DNA of 64,000 bases from Drosophila pseudoobscura (Eukaryota > Arthropoda > Insecta > Diptera > Drosophilidae), in contig NC_046683.1 of assembly GCF_009870125.1 (NCBI RefSeq), positions 7,626,001 through 7,690,000 of the forward strand, in the 5' to 3' direction. The notes below the pieces were generated by a model. The model did not search any database and was not told where the DNA came from. It saw only the letters and a list, made by a program, of their open reading frames with translations. This document shows, piece by piece, positions 1 through 13,272 of the stretch (position 1 is the first letter of the stretch; each line of letters opens with the position of its first letter). The position numbers and the translations under genes are program-made.

Positions 1-1464
1 TGGGGTTTTTCTATACCCTTGCAAGAGGTATTTCAAATCTCAGATAAAAGGGCATCATAGATCGGCGATAAATCCATCGCTACGCGAAGTCTATCTGTGT
101 GCCATAGGATCGGTTGACATCTTCCTAGGGTATCACCGAAGTTTTCCGATATGTGATCATTTATCGTTTCTCTTTACGATCACATTTCGATAGGTTCTAA
201 ACGCAGATATCGAAGAGCCACCAATGTCTGTGGGTGGGGACGGGTGCCGTCCCGTATAGACTCTATATATATATATATATAGACATGTATATATTGTGTA
301 TATATTTGCCCAGACGGAAAACAGAAACATAATTAACTGTGGCGCATTCTAATGATCGGAACATCTGCCGCGTGCTTGTCCCTGGGACCTATTTACACAC
401 ATATTACGAGTATTATACATATTTATTTTCTTCTCTGTAATCAGCTTCGCCTCCTCCTCTGATGTTGACATTACTATGCCTCTCTGTCCCACACACTTAT
501 TGCCATCATTTTAGTTTCAGTTTTATTTTATTTATAATTTGTGTAAGATATTCAAATGATAGTGGCGCCACCTGTATGCCGCAGTATGCCACAAATCCAC
601 AGGAAAAGAAGAATAGCAAGGAGAAACGAAAGAATGCATAGAAGACGAGCAGGCGACAGATAATCGATCATAATCGGTAATCGATAGGATCCAAAAAACA
701 CTTCACGTTCGACGTCAGATCCGTTCGTCTCGCTACTACGAGTACGAGTCCTCTCCCAGCGAGTACCATACACGCTGTCCTACTAGCGTGAGAACAGCAA
801 TAGAATAGGCAAGGGACATGATTAACGGACAACCAAAATAAGGAGACAAGACAAGAATAAGACACATAAAAGTATAAAACATGTAGCCATTAATCGATAG
901 AGGACATCTTCGAATCTGAGGCGCATCTAGAAATATTCGTAGGGCAACATTTTAATGTACCATTTCTGATGAAGATCCAGAGCAGTGGAACTATAAAATA
1001 GCTACAGAATCATCATAAATACGAATCATTCTGATTGAAGAGAGCGCGAGAGAGAGAGAGGGTTTACTGAAATCATAGAATCAGGAGTTTTGGGGGAAAA
1101 CTCCGACTTAAGAGCTCTCTTGCCGATTTGTTGGAATTCCGTTTTTTAAACGATAATGAGCATATCAGCGACAGCTTGGCAAATAAATCAAACACCACAC
1201 ACACAAACTATTTCTATGGAGTAGCTATAACCAGTTACCAGGTAACCCCCCGGTAACCCTTGTGGTGGCTGGCCTCTTGTCAACCAAAACCCAACCGTAT
1301 GACGATGATAAGCCCGCCCCTTATGCAGTGGTCGGTTATCACATCCCACACACAATGATATAGAAATTTAAAGATAACGAGCTACTACGAAATATATGTA
1401 CTATATAACCGATCTTTTGTTTTCCTTTCATTTTCCATGTGTGTGTTTTTTCTTTTTTTTGCAG
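1..1464 (+). other. Intron of Rbcn-3A, left part, with repeat remnants
   Basis: This is the intron before the first visible Rbcn-3A exon, ending at the polypyrimidine-AG acceptor at 1464. I searched it for the expected N-terminal exon and did not find one. It holds a (TA)n tract near 262-281, a purine-rich (GA)n stretch near 1045-1061, and an ATACCCTTGCAAGAGGTAT-like motif at about 23-41 that resembles the terminal stem of old Drosophila miniature elements. Confidence 0.6.
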
Positions 1465-4400
1465 GCCTACGCCGCCGGCTGCAATGTAGTCATCCTAGCA
1501 AGCACCTTCGAGCGTGTCCAGATCATACCGGGCGCTAGTCATGGCTATGTGAAGATATCCGCCCTCGATTGCAGCACCGATACCGGCAAAATAGCGGCTG
1601 CCTACGAGAATAAGATATGCATTTTTGAGCCCACGCCGGTGATTGAGTCCAGCAAGCATAATACCCATTTCCTAGACTACAGGTGAGATTCTATAAATTG
1701 TAAACTGTAAACTGTAACGAGTGGAAAATGCAAAGCGAATAGATACATTCGCTACAAATGAAAACGGAATAGAATGCAGGAACGAAAGCTGTATTTGCTG
1801 TTCATACAGCATTCCCCATAATCAAACCGATACAAAATATTGTTGAGTGCCTTTTTGAATGTTTCAGTAGATAATACGCCTTTGCTACGAGAGCCACTCG
1901 TTCGATTAAAGACGAGAAGTAACCCATAAGCGAACAGACACGTTCGTTACAAACAAATTCAGAGATAAATGGGGGACAAAAAGGCAGGTTTCAGTGCATT
2001 TAAATGTATTATAGCCTCATATCTAATTCGGGAAATTATAAGCCTTAGAATAGATACATAGATGATCCAGAATTAGTTCGCTACGAACTCGATCGATTCA
2101 AGACGAAGTCAATGGAAGGACAATTTAAGACTGTGTACGATTGAAGGCGAGAGTAGACTCAGTCTCCCTTTAAAAGAGGTCACAAAATAATCCTCTAGTC
2201 CACCGCGCGACTTGTCATGCACTCGACATGTATTTGGTTGTTTGATTCTCTACTCGCTCGTGCGTCGAAGCATTGAGGGGCCTTTTGGGAGCAACAAAGC
2301 TCGACTTTCAGGGGATACCTATCCTTTAAATATTATTAACTCGAAAATAGAAAGTACCCCGCCCTGAAACAGTTTTTTTGGCCATATCCTATAGATGGGT
2401 GCAAACGGGCTCCTTTACCAGCCACTCGAGTGTGGTGACCCTCTCGTGGAATCTGGAGGGCACACGCCTCCTCACCGGCGGCACCAACATACAGCTCTGG
2501 AAGAGCAAATCGCCCACACACCAGCAGGAGGAGGAGCATACGGGTAGGTCGAGCAAATGGCAAAGCAAAGCAAGACGAATCGAATCGAAATGCCTTCATT
2601 TTTCGTAGGTGTAAAATTCGAGATTGGCGAGAGCAAAGAGGTGAAGCAATCGAACCAGGCCGAGGATGTGTCCACGTGGGAGAACATTTGGTCCTGCCAG
2701 ACGGCCATACCCATTTACCATATGGCATTTAGTCCCGATGGTACACTGTTCGCCACCTGCGGCCGCAACGATCGTCTGGTGAAGATCTGGTACGAGAACA
2801 AGCAGGTGCTCTTCCCCGCCAAAGGCACGACCCGGCACACGGATGACCTGAGCAGCAACACCAGCGGAGGTGGAGCGGGCGCAGGCGCAGGAGGAGGAGG
2901 TGGATCGGGTGGCGTGAGCGCCGCCATCGGAGAACTTAACTTCACTTACGTTTACATTGCCCATCCGCGGGCGGTGTCGAACATTGTGTGGCGCAAGACG
3001 AGCAAGTACATGCCCAAGGGATCGGTGGCCAACATGCTTGTGACCTCCTGCCTGGACAACATCTGCCGCATCTGGATCGAGACGGTGCTCCCCGACGACG
3101 GGCTGGTCAATATGACCCAGTTCGATCCGCAGAATTCGCAGAATCCCAAGTTCCGGACGCACCGGCACAAGCATCGGTTTATGCAGCGACTGAAGCACAT
3201 GAAGACCTGCTTTCACATACGGCGCCACATGAAGGCGGGGGCACACGCCGCCCCGGGAGGCCCTGGTGGCATCCTGCCGCCGGCCCACATGGGCGCTGGA
3301 GCAATGGGCGGGGCCATGGGCTCGTCGCCGGCCAGCTTCAGCAATTATCTGGGGCCCATACCGTCCCTGCCGTCGTCGTGCAGCGTTCACGACTTCCACT
3401 CGTATGGGTTTCATGGCTCGGGCGTTACGCCCGGCATGCACTTCCATCTGGCGGCCTCCATCAACGCAGAGACGGACATACCGCTGGTGCCGTCGATGCA
3501 GACATCGGACCCGGCCAACCAGAACGTCTTCATCCTGCACTGGCTGAACAACAAGGAGATGCATTTCACCCTCCAGGCAGAGGCAATACTCCAGGAGCTG
3601 ACCAAGAAGGTGATCGACGAGGAGAATGGCCATCATCACGGCCATTACGGACATGGCCATCATCACGGGCACTCTGGAGGCGGCGGAGTGGACCTGCCGG
3701 ACGATGCACCCGGCGGCACGCACGGCACGCATGCGCACAAGAAGTATCTGCGCTCCTCCAAGTCCGTGTCGGTGGACGACAGCGGCGAGGAGTACAGCAA
3801 GTATTCGCAGCATACGGCCGGCACTGGAGCGGGTCTCCATCTGAACTCCATGTCCAACACAACGTCCCAGAACTCGCTGAACAACGAGCAGCATCAGCAC
3901 CAGCAGCATCCGATCACACAGCTGGTGGATTCGCTGGACAACAAGATCGAGTGCCTGCTGAGGGACTGGCACCAGAGTCCCGATCTGCTGTTTGCCATCC
4001 ATCCCGTGGACGGGAGCTACCTGATCTGGGTGATCGAGTGGCTGGATGACTACTATCCGGGCTCGTTCCGGCAGGCGCAGGTGTCCTTCTCGACGCGCAT
4101 TCCGTCGGCCTTTCCGCTGGGCGATGCCATGTCCATGTCCACCACGGTGAGCCTCTTCAACACGGGCAGCCATCCGCTGGCCTTTAGGGACATCGCCAAC
4201 AATGTGAGGAGCAAGGACGAGTTCCACAAGAACGGCCAGGCGGATGATTCGTCGCTGAAGAGCGACCAGCATGCGTTCGAGAAGCACGAGGAGGAGCAGG
4301 AGGACAACAACGAGGATCGGGAACAGGATCAGGAGACGGACGACAGTGCAGCGGCCAGCGGAGGCGTTGCCAGCAGCTCCCAGGACTCGGCGGGAGCCAG

Positions 4401-7400
4401 TGGCAACGGGGTGACTAGTGCCCTGCCCCTAAACGTCTCCCCCTCAGTTTCGATGGTCACGAAGCACTCGAACGGCACCCTGAACCTCTGGCAGCTGACG
4501 TTCGCCTTCAAAACGAAATTCACCCAAGTATTAAGCATCGGCCACGTGAGCCGTGCCTCCGGGCACCGTTTCCGGGTCAATGACATCACCTGTCACCCGG
4601 TGCTGCCGTTGCTCGTCTCCACATCGCATCACAATCTGCCCGACTCGGAGGCCAAGTCCCCGATGTCGCCGTTCGAGCAGCCCCTGAGTGGGGGAGGTGG
4701 CGGTGGCCTCACCATGGGATCCGGTACGGGCGGCGTGGCCAGTCCAGGAGGATCTGCTGGTGCCGCATCGAATGGGAACGGGAACGGCAACGACAAGGAT
4801 GTCTTTACACCCACTGGCTTCTGTTCGGAGTTGATACTGTGGCGCGTGGACTCGGTGGGCCCACTGTGCCATTCGGGCGGCGTCAGCGAGCTGGCGCGCA
4901 TCAACTCCCCCGAGATATCGGCCTTCAGCAATGTGGCCTGGATACCCACGCTCCTGCCGAGCACCACCCTCGGTAGCTACAGCAATTCCCCCAGCGCCTG
5001 CTTTGTGGCCAGCGATGGGGAGAATCTGCGCGTGTATCAGGCGGTGATTGATGCCCGGACCCTGCTGGCGGAGATCTCCTGTTCGGAGAACCTCAACACG
5101 CTGCACAAGTCGCACTCGCTCTCGTCGATGATCTCAAATGCCTCCTCCACAATGAAGGCCCAACGATCGGCGCTGCACGACAAGCTGAAGGTCGTCTCCC
5201 AGCAGTCGACGGCGCGTCCGGGGTGCATCCTCCAGCTGGACGCCATCTCGGATGCCAAACACGACTGGCAGAACACGCAGTTTCTGCATGTGTTTCAGGC
5301 CCAGCTGATAACCGGGGGCCAGCGCACCACCGCGTCAGTGGACGCCCAGGATGTGGACGAGCCGCGCTACAATCCCTTCCTCGAGTCGGACATGGACGCC
5401 ATTGTGGATCTGCAGCGAAATGCCGACTTCGAGGAGCCCTTCTACATTGTGAACATCGAGAAGACGCTGCGGGGCAGCACCATACACATGTGGCGGATCG
5501 TCATCAGCTCCAAGCAGCAGAACTCCTTCCTTTCCGAGACGGCCATGTATGTGCCCGACAGCAACCTCACCCAGGAAGAGCCCGACGACAATCCTAATCC
5601 GAATGCGAACCCGAATCCCCGACGGATGTCCCAGGGGGCAGAGACCCTCACGGGTGCCGAGCACTTTGGCTCGCATGTGGAGGCGCCGCACATCTCCATA
5701 ACCACGAAAAAGGTGTGCACGCAGGAGCTGCCGCTACCCGAGGGCGTGGATGTGATACATGCCTCCCCGGCAGCGGGCCACTTGAGCAGCTCCAGCATTT
5801 ATCCGGCCTGCTTTGCCCCCTACATCATTGTGACGGCCTGCTCGGACTCGGTGTCGCGTTTTTGGAAGTGCGAACCCATCGAGAATCCCTCCGCAGAGGA
5901 TACTGGCAATGGGAATGGGAATGGGAATGGCGATGCCTATCACTGGTCCGAGTGGAAAATGTTTAGCCGCATCCAGCAGTCGGCGATTGAGATACCGGGC
6001 CAGCCGCTGAACATCAGTGCCGCCTACAGCGGCCGCATTGCGTGCGCCTACAAGTACGGCAAGAGCTTCACGCGACCCAACAAGGGTGACCCCGATTCGC
6101 GGTACGTGAACCTCTGCGTGGCCATCTACGAGTGCGAGAGCTCGGGCGGCAGCGAATGGGTGCTGGAGGACACCATACACCTGAAGAACGTCCACCTGCC
6201 GAGGATCAACATTGGGCACGGCATCGACTTGAGCTACCTGCACGACAGCCGACTGCTGGCCAAGAAGCAGCGCCTCAACCAGGTGCTGCACACGTTCCAG
6301 GCCCACGACGACAGTCGATCGCCGAGGAGTGGCGAGACCACACCAGAGCTGGCCGTCAGCGTGAATCGCCAGCCCTCGGTGGCCGCCTCGGGGCTCCTGA
6401 CCGTCCCCAGTTTCAGTACGCTGCAATCGTTGAGGAAGAGCATCGCCGAGAACGGCAACACCTGTCCGCTCACACAGAAGCATCTGGTGCAGCTCGATTG
6501 GGTGTCCAAGGAGGACGGCTCGCACATCCTGACAGTGGCCGTCGGCAGCAAGATCCTGCTGTACACGCCCGTCAGCTCGGACATTGCCCAGGCGAACATC
6601 AAGGCCATGAAGGAGTCGCGCTCCGTGAATCGGCCCATCCTGCGGAAGGCCAGCTCTCTGGCACAGCCCAATTTCGTGGATGAGATCCGATGGATGAAGC
6701 TTCGACAGATCGATCTACAAACGGCGGATGGACTGCCGCCGCTACCCATGCAGATATCGTGGGTGCGCGACGGCATTCTGGTGGTGGCCATGGACTCGGA
6801 AATGCATGTGTACTCGCAGTGGAAGCCGCACTACACCTCCCACATGGTGGGCGGTGCGAACGGCGGCAGCGAGGACGTGCCCGACACGCGCAACCTGCGC
6901 GACGAGGACCTGCGGAGTCTGGCCAACGAATCGACGCAGCTGAGGCTCAAGAACGTGGCCTCCATGCCGCTGATCAGCAAAGTGAGCACCGCCAATCTGC
7001 AGCTGCTGTCGCACGACAAGAAGCGGCGTCTGGGTAACACCAGCATGGCCAATATGAACGGAGGCGGCGCCGTGGCCACAACCGTGGGCAGTGCCCCCAA
7101 CGATCGGGACAGTGGCAGCGATGACTACCTGACGGACTTTGGCCTGTTCCAGGCCTCGCGGATCGCCTGCCCGGTGCTGCCGCAGTACCATCCCAAGCAG
7201 CTGATGGAGCTCTTGAACTGCGGTAAGATACGCTGGGTCAAGGCCATACTGGCCCATCTGGTGCGCTGCATGAGCGGCGGCTCGAGTGGCGACCAGCACG
7301 GCGCCACCCAGGACGAGGACGGGTATGCCCGACAGCGCAGCTGGTCCCGCTCTCGCACCCTCAGCATCAGCTACAATGCGGCGGACAACAACAACATTCA

Positions 7401-10400
7401 GGCGGAGCATCGGGGCAGCACCACCCAGATCCCGGAGGAACTGATGCTCGACTATGCGGAGATCAACTCGATTCCGCCGCTGCCCTTGTGGGTGCTGCTG
7501 AACGCGGACAGGGAGACGCCTGGCTGCCAGGGGGGCGCCAGCAACGCGGAGAACGACAAGGACTACGATGAGCTCTTCGACATGCACAACTCGGAGGACA
7601 ATCTCGACGAGCTGCTGTCGGAGGGGGAGCAGGGCAAGCGGCACGAGCGACGGCTCTCGCTGCCCGAGAAGCAGTCCATCTCGCACTTTGGCCCGCGCCA
7701 GGGGCAGCTTCTGTCGCGCCTCCTCACGCACACACATTTGCCGGGGCTCTCGTCGCTGGACCAGATGCATCTGCTGGCCCTCGCCGATACGGTGGCCACC
7801 TGCAACACGGACTTCTCGGACAAGTTTGCCGCCGACATGGGCAAGAACACCGCAAACGTGCCCAAGGAGGGCGCCACAGCCACGGAATCGCTAGACGATT
7901 GCGGTCTCCGTTTCCTTTTGGCCATGAAACACTTTACGTATCTGCTGCGCTGCCTGCCGCTGCAGCAGCGGGCCCAGTTCCAGCGCCAGGGCGTGGGCAC
8001 CTCGAACATTGTGTGGGCCTACCACTCGGAGAGCGAGGAGGAGCTGCTCAACCTAATACCCAGCTACACGAAGGGCGACCTGCGCTGGGCCACGCTGCGG
8101 GACCTGGGCATGGGCTACTGGCTCAAGAACATCAACACTCTGCGGCGTTGCGTGGAGCGGCTGGCCAAGTGCGCCTACCAGCAGAAGCAGGACCCCCTGG
8201 ACGCGGCCATCTACTACCTGGCCATGAAGAAGAAGTCCCTGGTGTGGGGCCTCTTCCGGTCGATGCGGGACGAGAAGATGACCGCCTTCTTTGGCAACAA
8301 TTTCGCCGAGGATCGCTGGCGCAAGGCCGCCCTGAAGAACGCCTTTGTGCTGCTGGGGAAGCAGCGGTTCGAGCATGCGGTGGCCTTCTTCCTGCTGGCC
8401 AACTCCCTCAACGACGCCATCGAGGTGTGCATGAACAAGCTGGAGGACTTTCAGCTGGCTCTCATCATCGCCCGACTGTACGAGGGCGATGCCGAGGGCT
8501 GTTACTACCACAAGCTGCTGCACGAGCACATCCTGGGCACCGACCCGGAGACGGGACGCTGCGACATACCGCGCGCCCATCCGGACCCGTTCCTGCGCTC
8601 GATGACCTACTGGACCCTGAAGAAGTACCAGGAGAGCCTCAACACCCTGCTCTTGACGGGCGGCGTGGGCAGCCTGCACAGCAGCTACCGGGAGGAGGAT
8701 CTCCTGCGGCCCGAGCCGCAGGCCACCAACCCGAATGTCTTCAACTTCTACATCTATCTGCGCACGCATCCGCTGCTGATACGGCAGAACATTGCGCTGT
8801 CCGCGCAGGAGAAACGCATCGCCCATGTCGTGCTGTCGGGCTTCAACTACGAGACAGCCGGCGCGGGACCGGGCACGGGCGGAGCCGCCTGCGACAAACA
8901 ACTGCAGCTGGAGGACTCCATCACGCCCATTGAACGGCAACTGTACTTCACCACCGCCCACGGGCATTTCAAGAGCGGCTGCCCAGCCCTGGCCCTCGAG
9001 GTGCTCAACAAACTGCCGCTGAAGATCAGCGAGGATCCATCCTCATCGGGCAGCAGCATGGCCGGCAGCCAGGCGGCGGCCACGAGCCAGCAGATCAACA
9101 AAGAGGAGCTCATCAATTCGGGGATCATGGATCAGTGGGGAGCGGGCACAGCCACGGCCACAGCCACGGCGGATGCCTTCGATTGGGGTGCACCTGCGGC
9201 GGGCAACGAAGCAGAGGCCAAGTTCGAGATCAAGTGGGATGACGACGAAGAGGATGCTGATGCCGATCCTATAGATGATGACGATCCCGAGATGGCCACA
9301 CCCCAGCCCCCCATGGGGGCGGCAGATGCTGTTGCTGCTGCGGCTGCTGTGGGACGATCCACGGGCGATGGCCACAAAATGGACATCATGGCGCAGCAGC
9401 TAAAGTTCGTGGCCTGCCTGAAGATCCTCATGGAGGAGCTCTCGACCCTGGCCACCGGCTTCGAGGTGGATGGCGGCCAGCTGCGCTACCAGCTGTACAT
9501 GTGGCTGGAGCGGGAGGTGGAGGCCCTCAAGCAGCTGTGCAACTACTGCAGCTCCGAGCAGCAGCAGGCGAGCGACGGCAGTGGCGGCGATGCGGATGCC
9601 AAGGATGACAAGGAGATGAATGCCAGCATCTGTCCGAGCACGGAGCGGCCCACGCTCCACGAAATCCTCATGCAGGACAAGCAGGACTTCGAGGCCAAGG
9701 TCCTGCGGGCGGCCAAGCGCAAGCGCTGGCTCAAGGCCAACGAGACGCTGCTGCGTACCCTCCTCAGCTACTGCTCGCTCCACGGCGCCAGCGGCGGGGG
9801 CCTCGCCTCTGTGCGGATGGAGCTGGTGCTGCTGCTGCAGGAGCTGCAGCAGGAGAAGACCCAACAGCAGCTGCTCAGCCCGCTGCCATTCCCCACCACC
9901 CTGCCGCTGCTGAGCGCCTGCGTGGCTGGCAACAAGACGGTGATTGCCGATCCCATTAAATACCTGCAGTCGCAGACGGTGGACATGCTGCAGACCATCA
10001 TCAAGGTGGTGCCGTTCCCCGGCATCGAGACGAGCGCCCTCAGCGAGATCTTCGTGCTGCGCGACCTCGCGGTGGCCCTCTCCTCGTGCATCTACCAGTC
10101 GCTCTGCGACTCGGAGAGCTTTGTGGTCAACAATTCGGCCTTCAACGGCTACCCCAGTCCAGGCATGGAGAACATTGCGAAGATCAACTCCTCGTTCGAG
10201 TGCTCGTATCTGGTGGGCAGCCGGAATGCGTACGGACGGAGGCGCAAGTACTCGACGGACGAGCCGGCGGGCATCTGTACGACGCCCTCCAAGTGGCCGG
10301 GTGTCACCAATCTCCGGGCGTTGCTTGCCCGCGAGAAGGATGAGGATGTGCCCAAGCTGAATGTCCTGCTGCTGGAGTCCTTTGTCTCCACATACATGGC

Positions 10401-13272
10401 GCTGTTCATCTACTCGCTGTGCACCTGCGACAGTCGGCTGCTGTACCGTTTGAGCGGCCAGAGCTTCAACAATGACACCTGGTCGACGCTCTTTGGCGGC
10501 GGCATGAAGAAGCTGCTGATCAAGCCGGCCTCGGGTCAGGCCCAGAGCCTGCCAGCGGCAGCGGCAGCAGGAGCAGCCGGCCCCACTTCGGATGATCCGA
10601 CAGCCGATGAGAACAGCGTGTGGAACACCGTCACCTCCATCACGAAGCAGCGCATGAAGCTGAACATGAAGATCCTGGGCAGCTTTAGCCAGAGCAGCAC
10701 CTCGAACAACATGAAGGAGGACAAGCCCACATACCGGGAGCAGTTCATGCCACCCGAGACATCGATGCTCTCCTATTTCCTGTCCAAACCGCCGCCAGGT
10801 ACAACGGGTAAGTAGCTTACGCGACGCCAGGAACTCCATCATTAAATTGGGGATGATTCCTCCCTCCTCTTACAGAGTGCGATGATTACGACACAGATGA
10901 CTCGCACGAGTCGGAGAACGAGGAGGAAGAGGAGGACGACGACGATGTGAACGTGAGTCGGACCCAACTGAAAGCCAAAGACAATACGGAGCACACCAAT
11001 CCCACATCGTACTCGTGGAGCATACTCCGTTTGGCCCTCATCAAGATCACCACCCACAAGATCCAGGAGCTGGTGAAGGTGGCAGGAATCGAGCTGCAGG
11101 GTAGTTGTACCACCATCCATCCACATGGTGGAGCAGCCACTCAGAGCACCGATTACTAATCCCCTGTCTGTTCGCAGATCTGCCCGTGATCAGTCCCCTG
11201 TCGCACGAGGTGCTGCGCACTCTCAATCGCTGGCAGGAGTTCGCCTTGAGCGACCTGATCGCCCGGGGACCCCCAACACGGCAGTATATACCTGGCTGTT
11301 ATGCGGAGAGCGGCATCAATGGGCTGGCCATCCACAAGTATCGATCGCTGCTGAACAAGGACAACACACCGTTTGTGTCCGGTTCCTCGGCGGGACCTAT
11401 ACGGCGACTGTGGAATTTCCTGGTGCGCCAGGAGCCCGCCCAGGAGGTGTTCATCAAGAGCATCTTTGGCAAGAACATGGAGGGGCACCATCATCATGGC
11501 CACACGCGCGGCTCCCAGCCCGACAACGACACGGATGAAGGTGTGTGTCTCATGCCCCCCCCAAATCCTTGTCCGGTCCCACGGTCTACCATGTGCTATA
11601 ACTCATACATCCTTCGTGTCTATCCTGCAGGTCAATCGCATTCAACCAGCGAGAATACCGACCACATACGCATCATACACAAGGATCACGAATCGATATT
11701 GTCCTTCTGCTTGAAGAACAACAGCTCCTCTATGATCGCGTTCTCCAATCCGCGCGAGATCCAGGAGTTCGACATCTCCCTGCTGCTGGAGTCGCCCAAT
11801 TGGTACGAGGATGAGTGCGACTACGATATGATGAATCTGTCCAAGGATGCGGACACCAATAGTTCCGCCTTCCTCATCATTCAATCGCAAGAGCAGTACG
11901 TACTCCCCGCTGGCCTTTGGGGGCTCCCATTTTATTTAACTTTACCCTGCTCTCTGCAGGAACCAATTTGGAAGCAACAGTAATCCAAATGAAAGCAATA
12001 GCAGTACACAAAGCGCCTCGCAGTCGGGACGTGGCACGTCCATGGTGAGTGGAGTGGAAGCACAGCACGAGCTGGCACTGGAACTGGCCATAATCGGACA
12101 CTTTTGTTGCAGGTGCAGCGCCACAAGGTGGACAATGTTAAGCGTATGAGTGCTCATCCATTGATGCCCCTCTATCTGACCGGCGGACAGGATGGTTCAG
12201 TGCAGATCTGGGAGTGGGGCCACCAGCAGCCCGTTTGCTCGCCACGTACCTCTGGCACCTTTGCGAAAGTGACCCGCTGCCGCTTCTCCGAGCAGGGCAA
12301 CAAGTTCGGCATCGGCGATGGTGATGGCAACCTGAGCCTCTGGCAGGCGGGCATCGCCTCACAGAATAATCGTTCGTTTATTGTGAGTGGACTCCCAGCC
12401 CATTCCTGACACCATTATGATGCAATTCCCTCCCTCTCTCCACAGAGCTATCAGTGCCACAATAAGACGCTTTCCGATTTTGTATTCCTTGGCTCTTGCA
12501 GTCTACTGGCCAGCGGTGGGTTGCCTGATTTCTGACTGCCTTCCAGAAGTGCTCTTCTATATTAATGCATTTCTCTTTTAGCTGGTCAAAGTTCCGAGAA
12601 CAAAAACATCAACATTTGGGACACTTTGCTGCCCCACAAAAAGTCCTGTGTGTCAGGTAAATAACCATCGAGGATTAAATAAACCGCATATCGTTATACT
12701 TCCACTATTTTGCACAGCATTCACCTGTCACGATCAGGGTTCGTCCTGTCTGGTGTTTGCGCCACAGCATCAAGTGCTCATCTCGTGCGGCAAACGCGGC
12801 GATGTATGCGTCTTCGATGTGAGACAGCGCACGCTGCGACATCGTTATCAGGTATGGGATCGCATCCTTGGAGAGACGTGAAACCTTTCCCGAAATGGTA
12901 TTCAAATGTTTCGTATTTTCAGGCGCACGATAGCACCATCAAGTGCATTGCTTTGGATCCCCATGAGGAGTTCTTTGTCACTGGCTCCATTGAGGGTGAC
13001 ATTAAGGTACAGAAAGGCTTCCCATAATCAACACCCAATACCCAATAATTGCAATGTTCTTTCTGTTTCAGATATGGGACATGAATCAGTTCATGCTGAT
13101 CAATACGTTCCCCCATGAGCATGCCAAGAATGGTTTCTTCAAGCATACCGGCCAGGGTGTCAGCCAGGTGACTGTCGATCCCTTTGGGCGACTGTTCTCG
13201 TGTGGGTCCGATGGTTGCATGAAGGTCCGCCTGCTGGTCGAGAAGGATAATATTGTGCACTCAGTGTATTGA
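1465..13272 (+). CDS. Rbcn-3A: Rabconnectin-3A (DmX / DMXL-type WD-repeat protein), 5' partial
   Basis: Thirteen coding exons are visible: 1465-1682, 2395-2543, 2609-10807, 10876-11100, 11178-11540, 11631-11895, 11960-12044, 12113-12382, 12446-12515, 12582-12656, 12718-12851, 12923-13006 and 13072-13272. All junctions are GT-AG and the joined length (10338 nt, about 3445 codons) stays in one frame to the TGA. The N-terminal end is missing: the first visible exon opens in phase 0 after a good acceptor with no start codon, so at least one exon lies left of the window. WD40-like blades are at both ends (last ones read NINIWD, DIKIWD). The middle has Gly- and His-rich low-complexity stretches and an alpha-helical block around 8100-8500 resembling the Rav1p C-terminal domain. 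By family knowledge Rbcn-3A works with Rbcn-3B to assemble and activate the V-ATPase and supports endosomal Notch traffic. Family membership is near certain. Confidence 0.95.
1683..2394 (+). other. Rbcn-3A intron carrying degenerate repeats
   Basis: This is a 712-bp intron between two coding exons. It contains several degenerate copies of a motif of the form AGCGAAYAGRYACRTTCGYTAC (near 1735 and 1930), with looser matches near 1885 and 2075. A related motif recurs near 43200 outside any gene, so these are probably remnants of a dispersed repeat. I see no coding exon in it. Confidence 0.45.

Noticed and set aside
2596-4287. 563-codon minus-strand open frame opposite Rbcn-3A
   Set aside because: It is the antisense shadow of a GC-rich, biased coding exon. 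The composition is His/Arg/Val-rich with no family signal, and the plus strand is clearly the gene.
9400-10842. 480-codon minus-strand frame opposite the end of the Rbcn-3A large exon
   Set aside because: It is another antisense shadow, dependent on codon bias of the sense gene.
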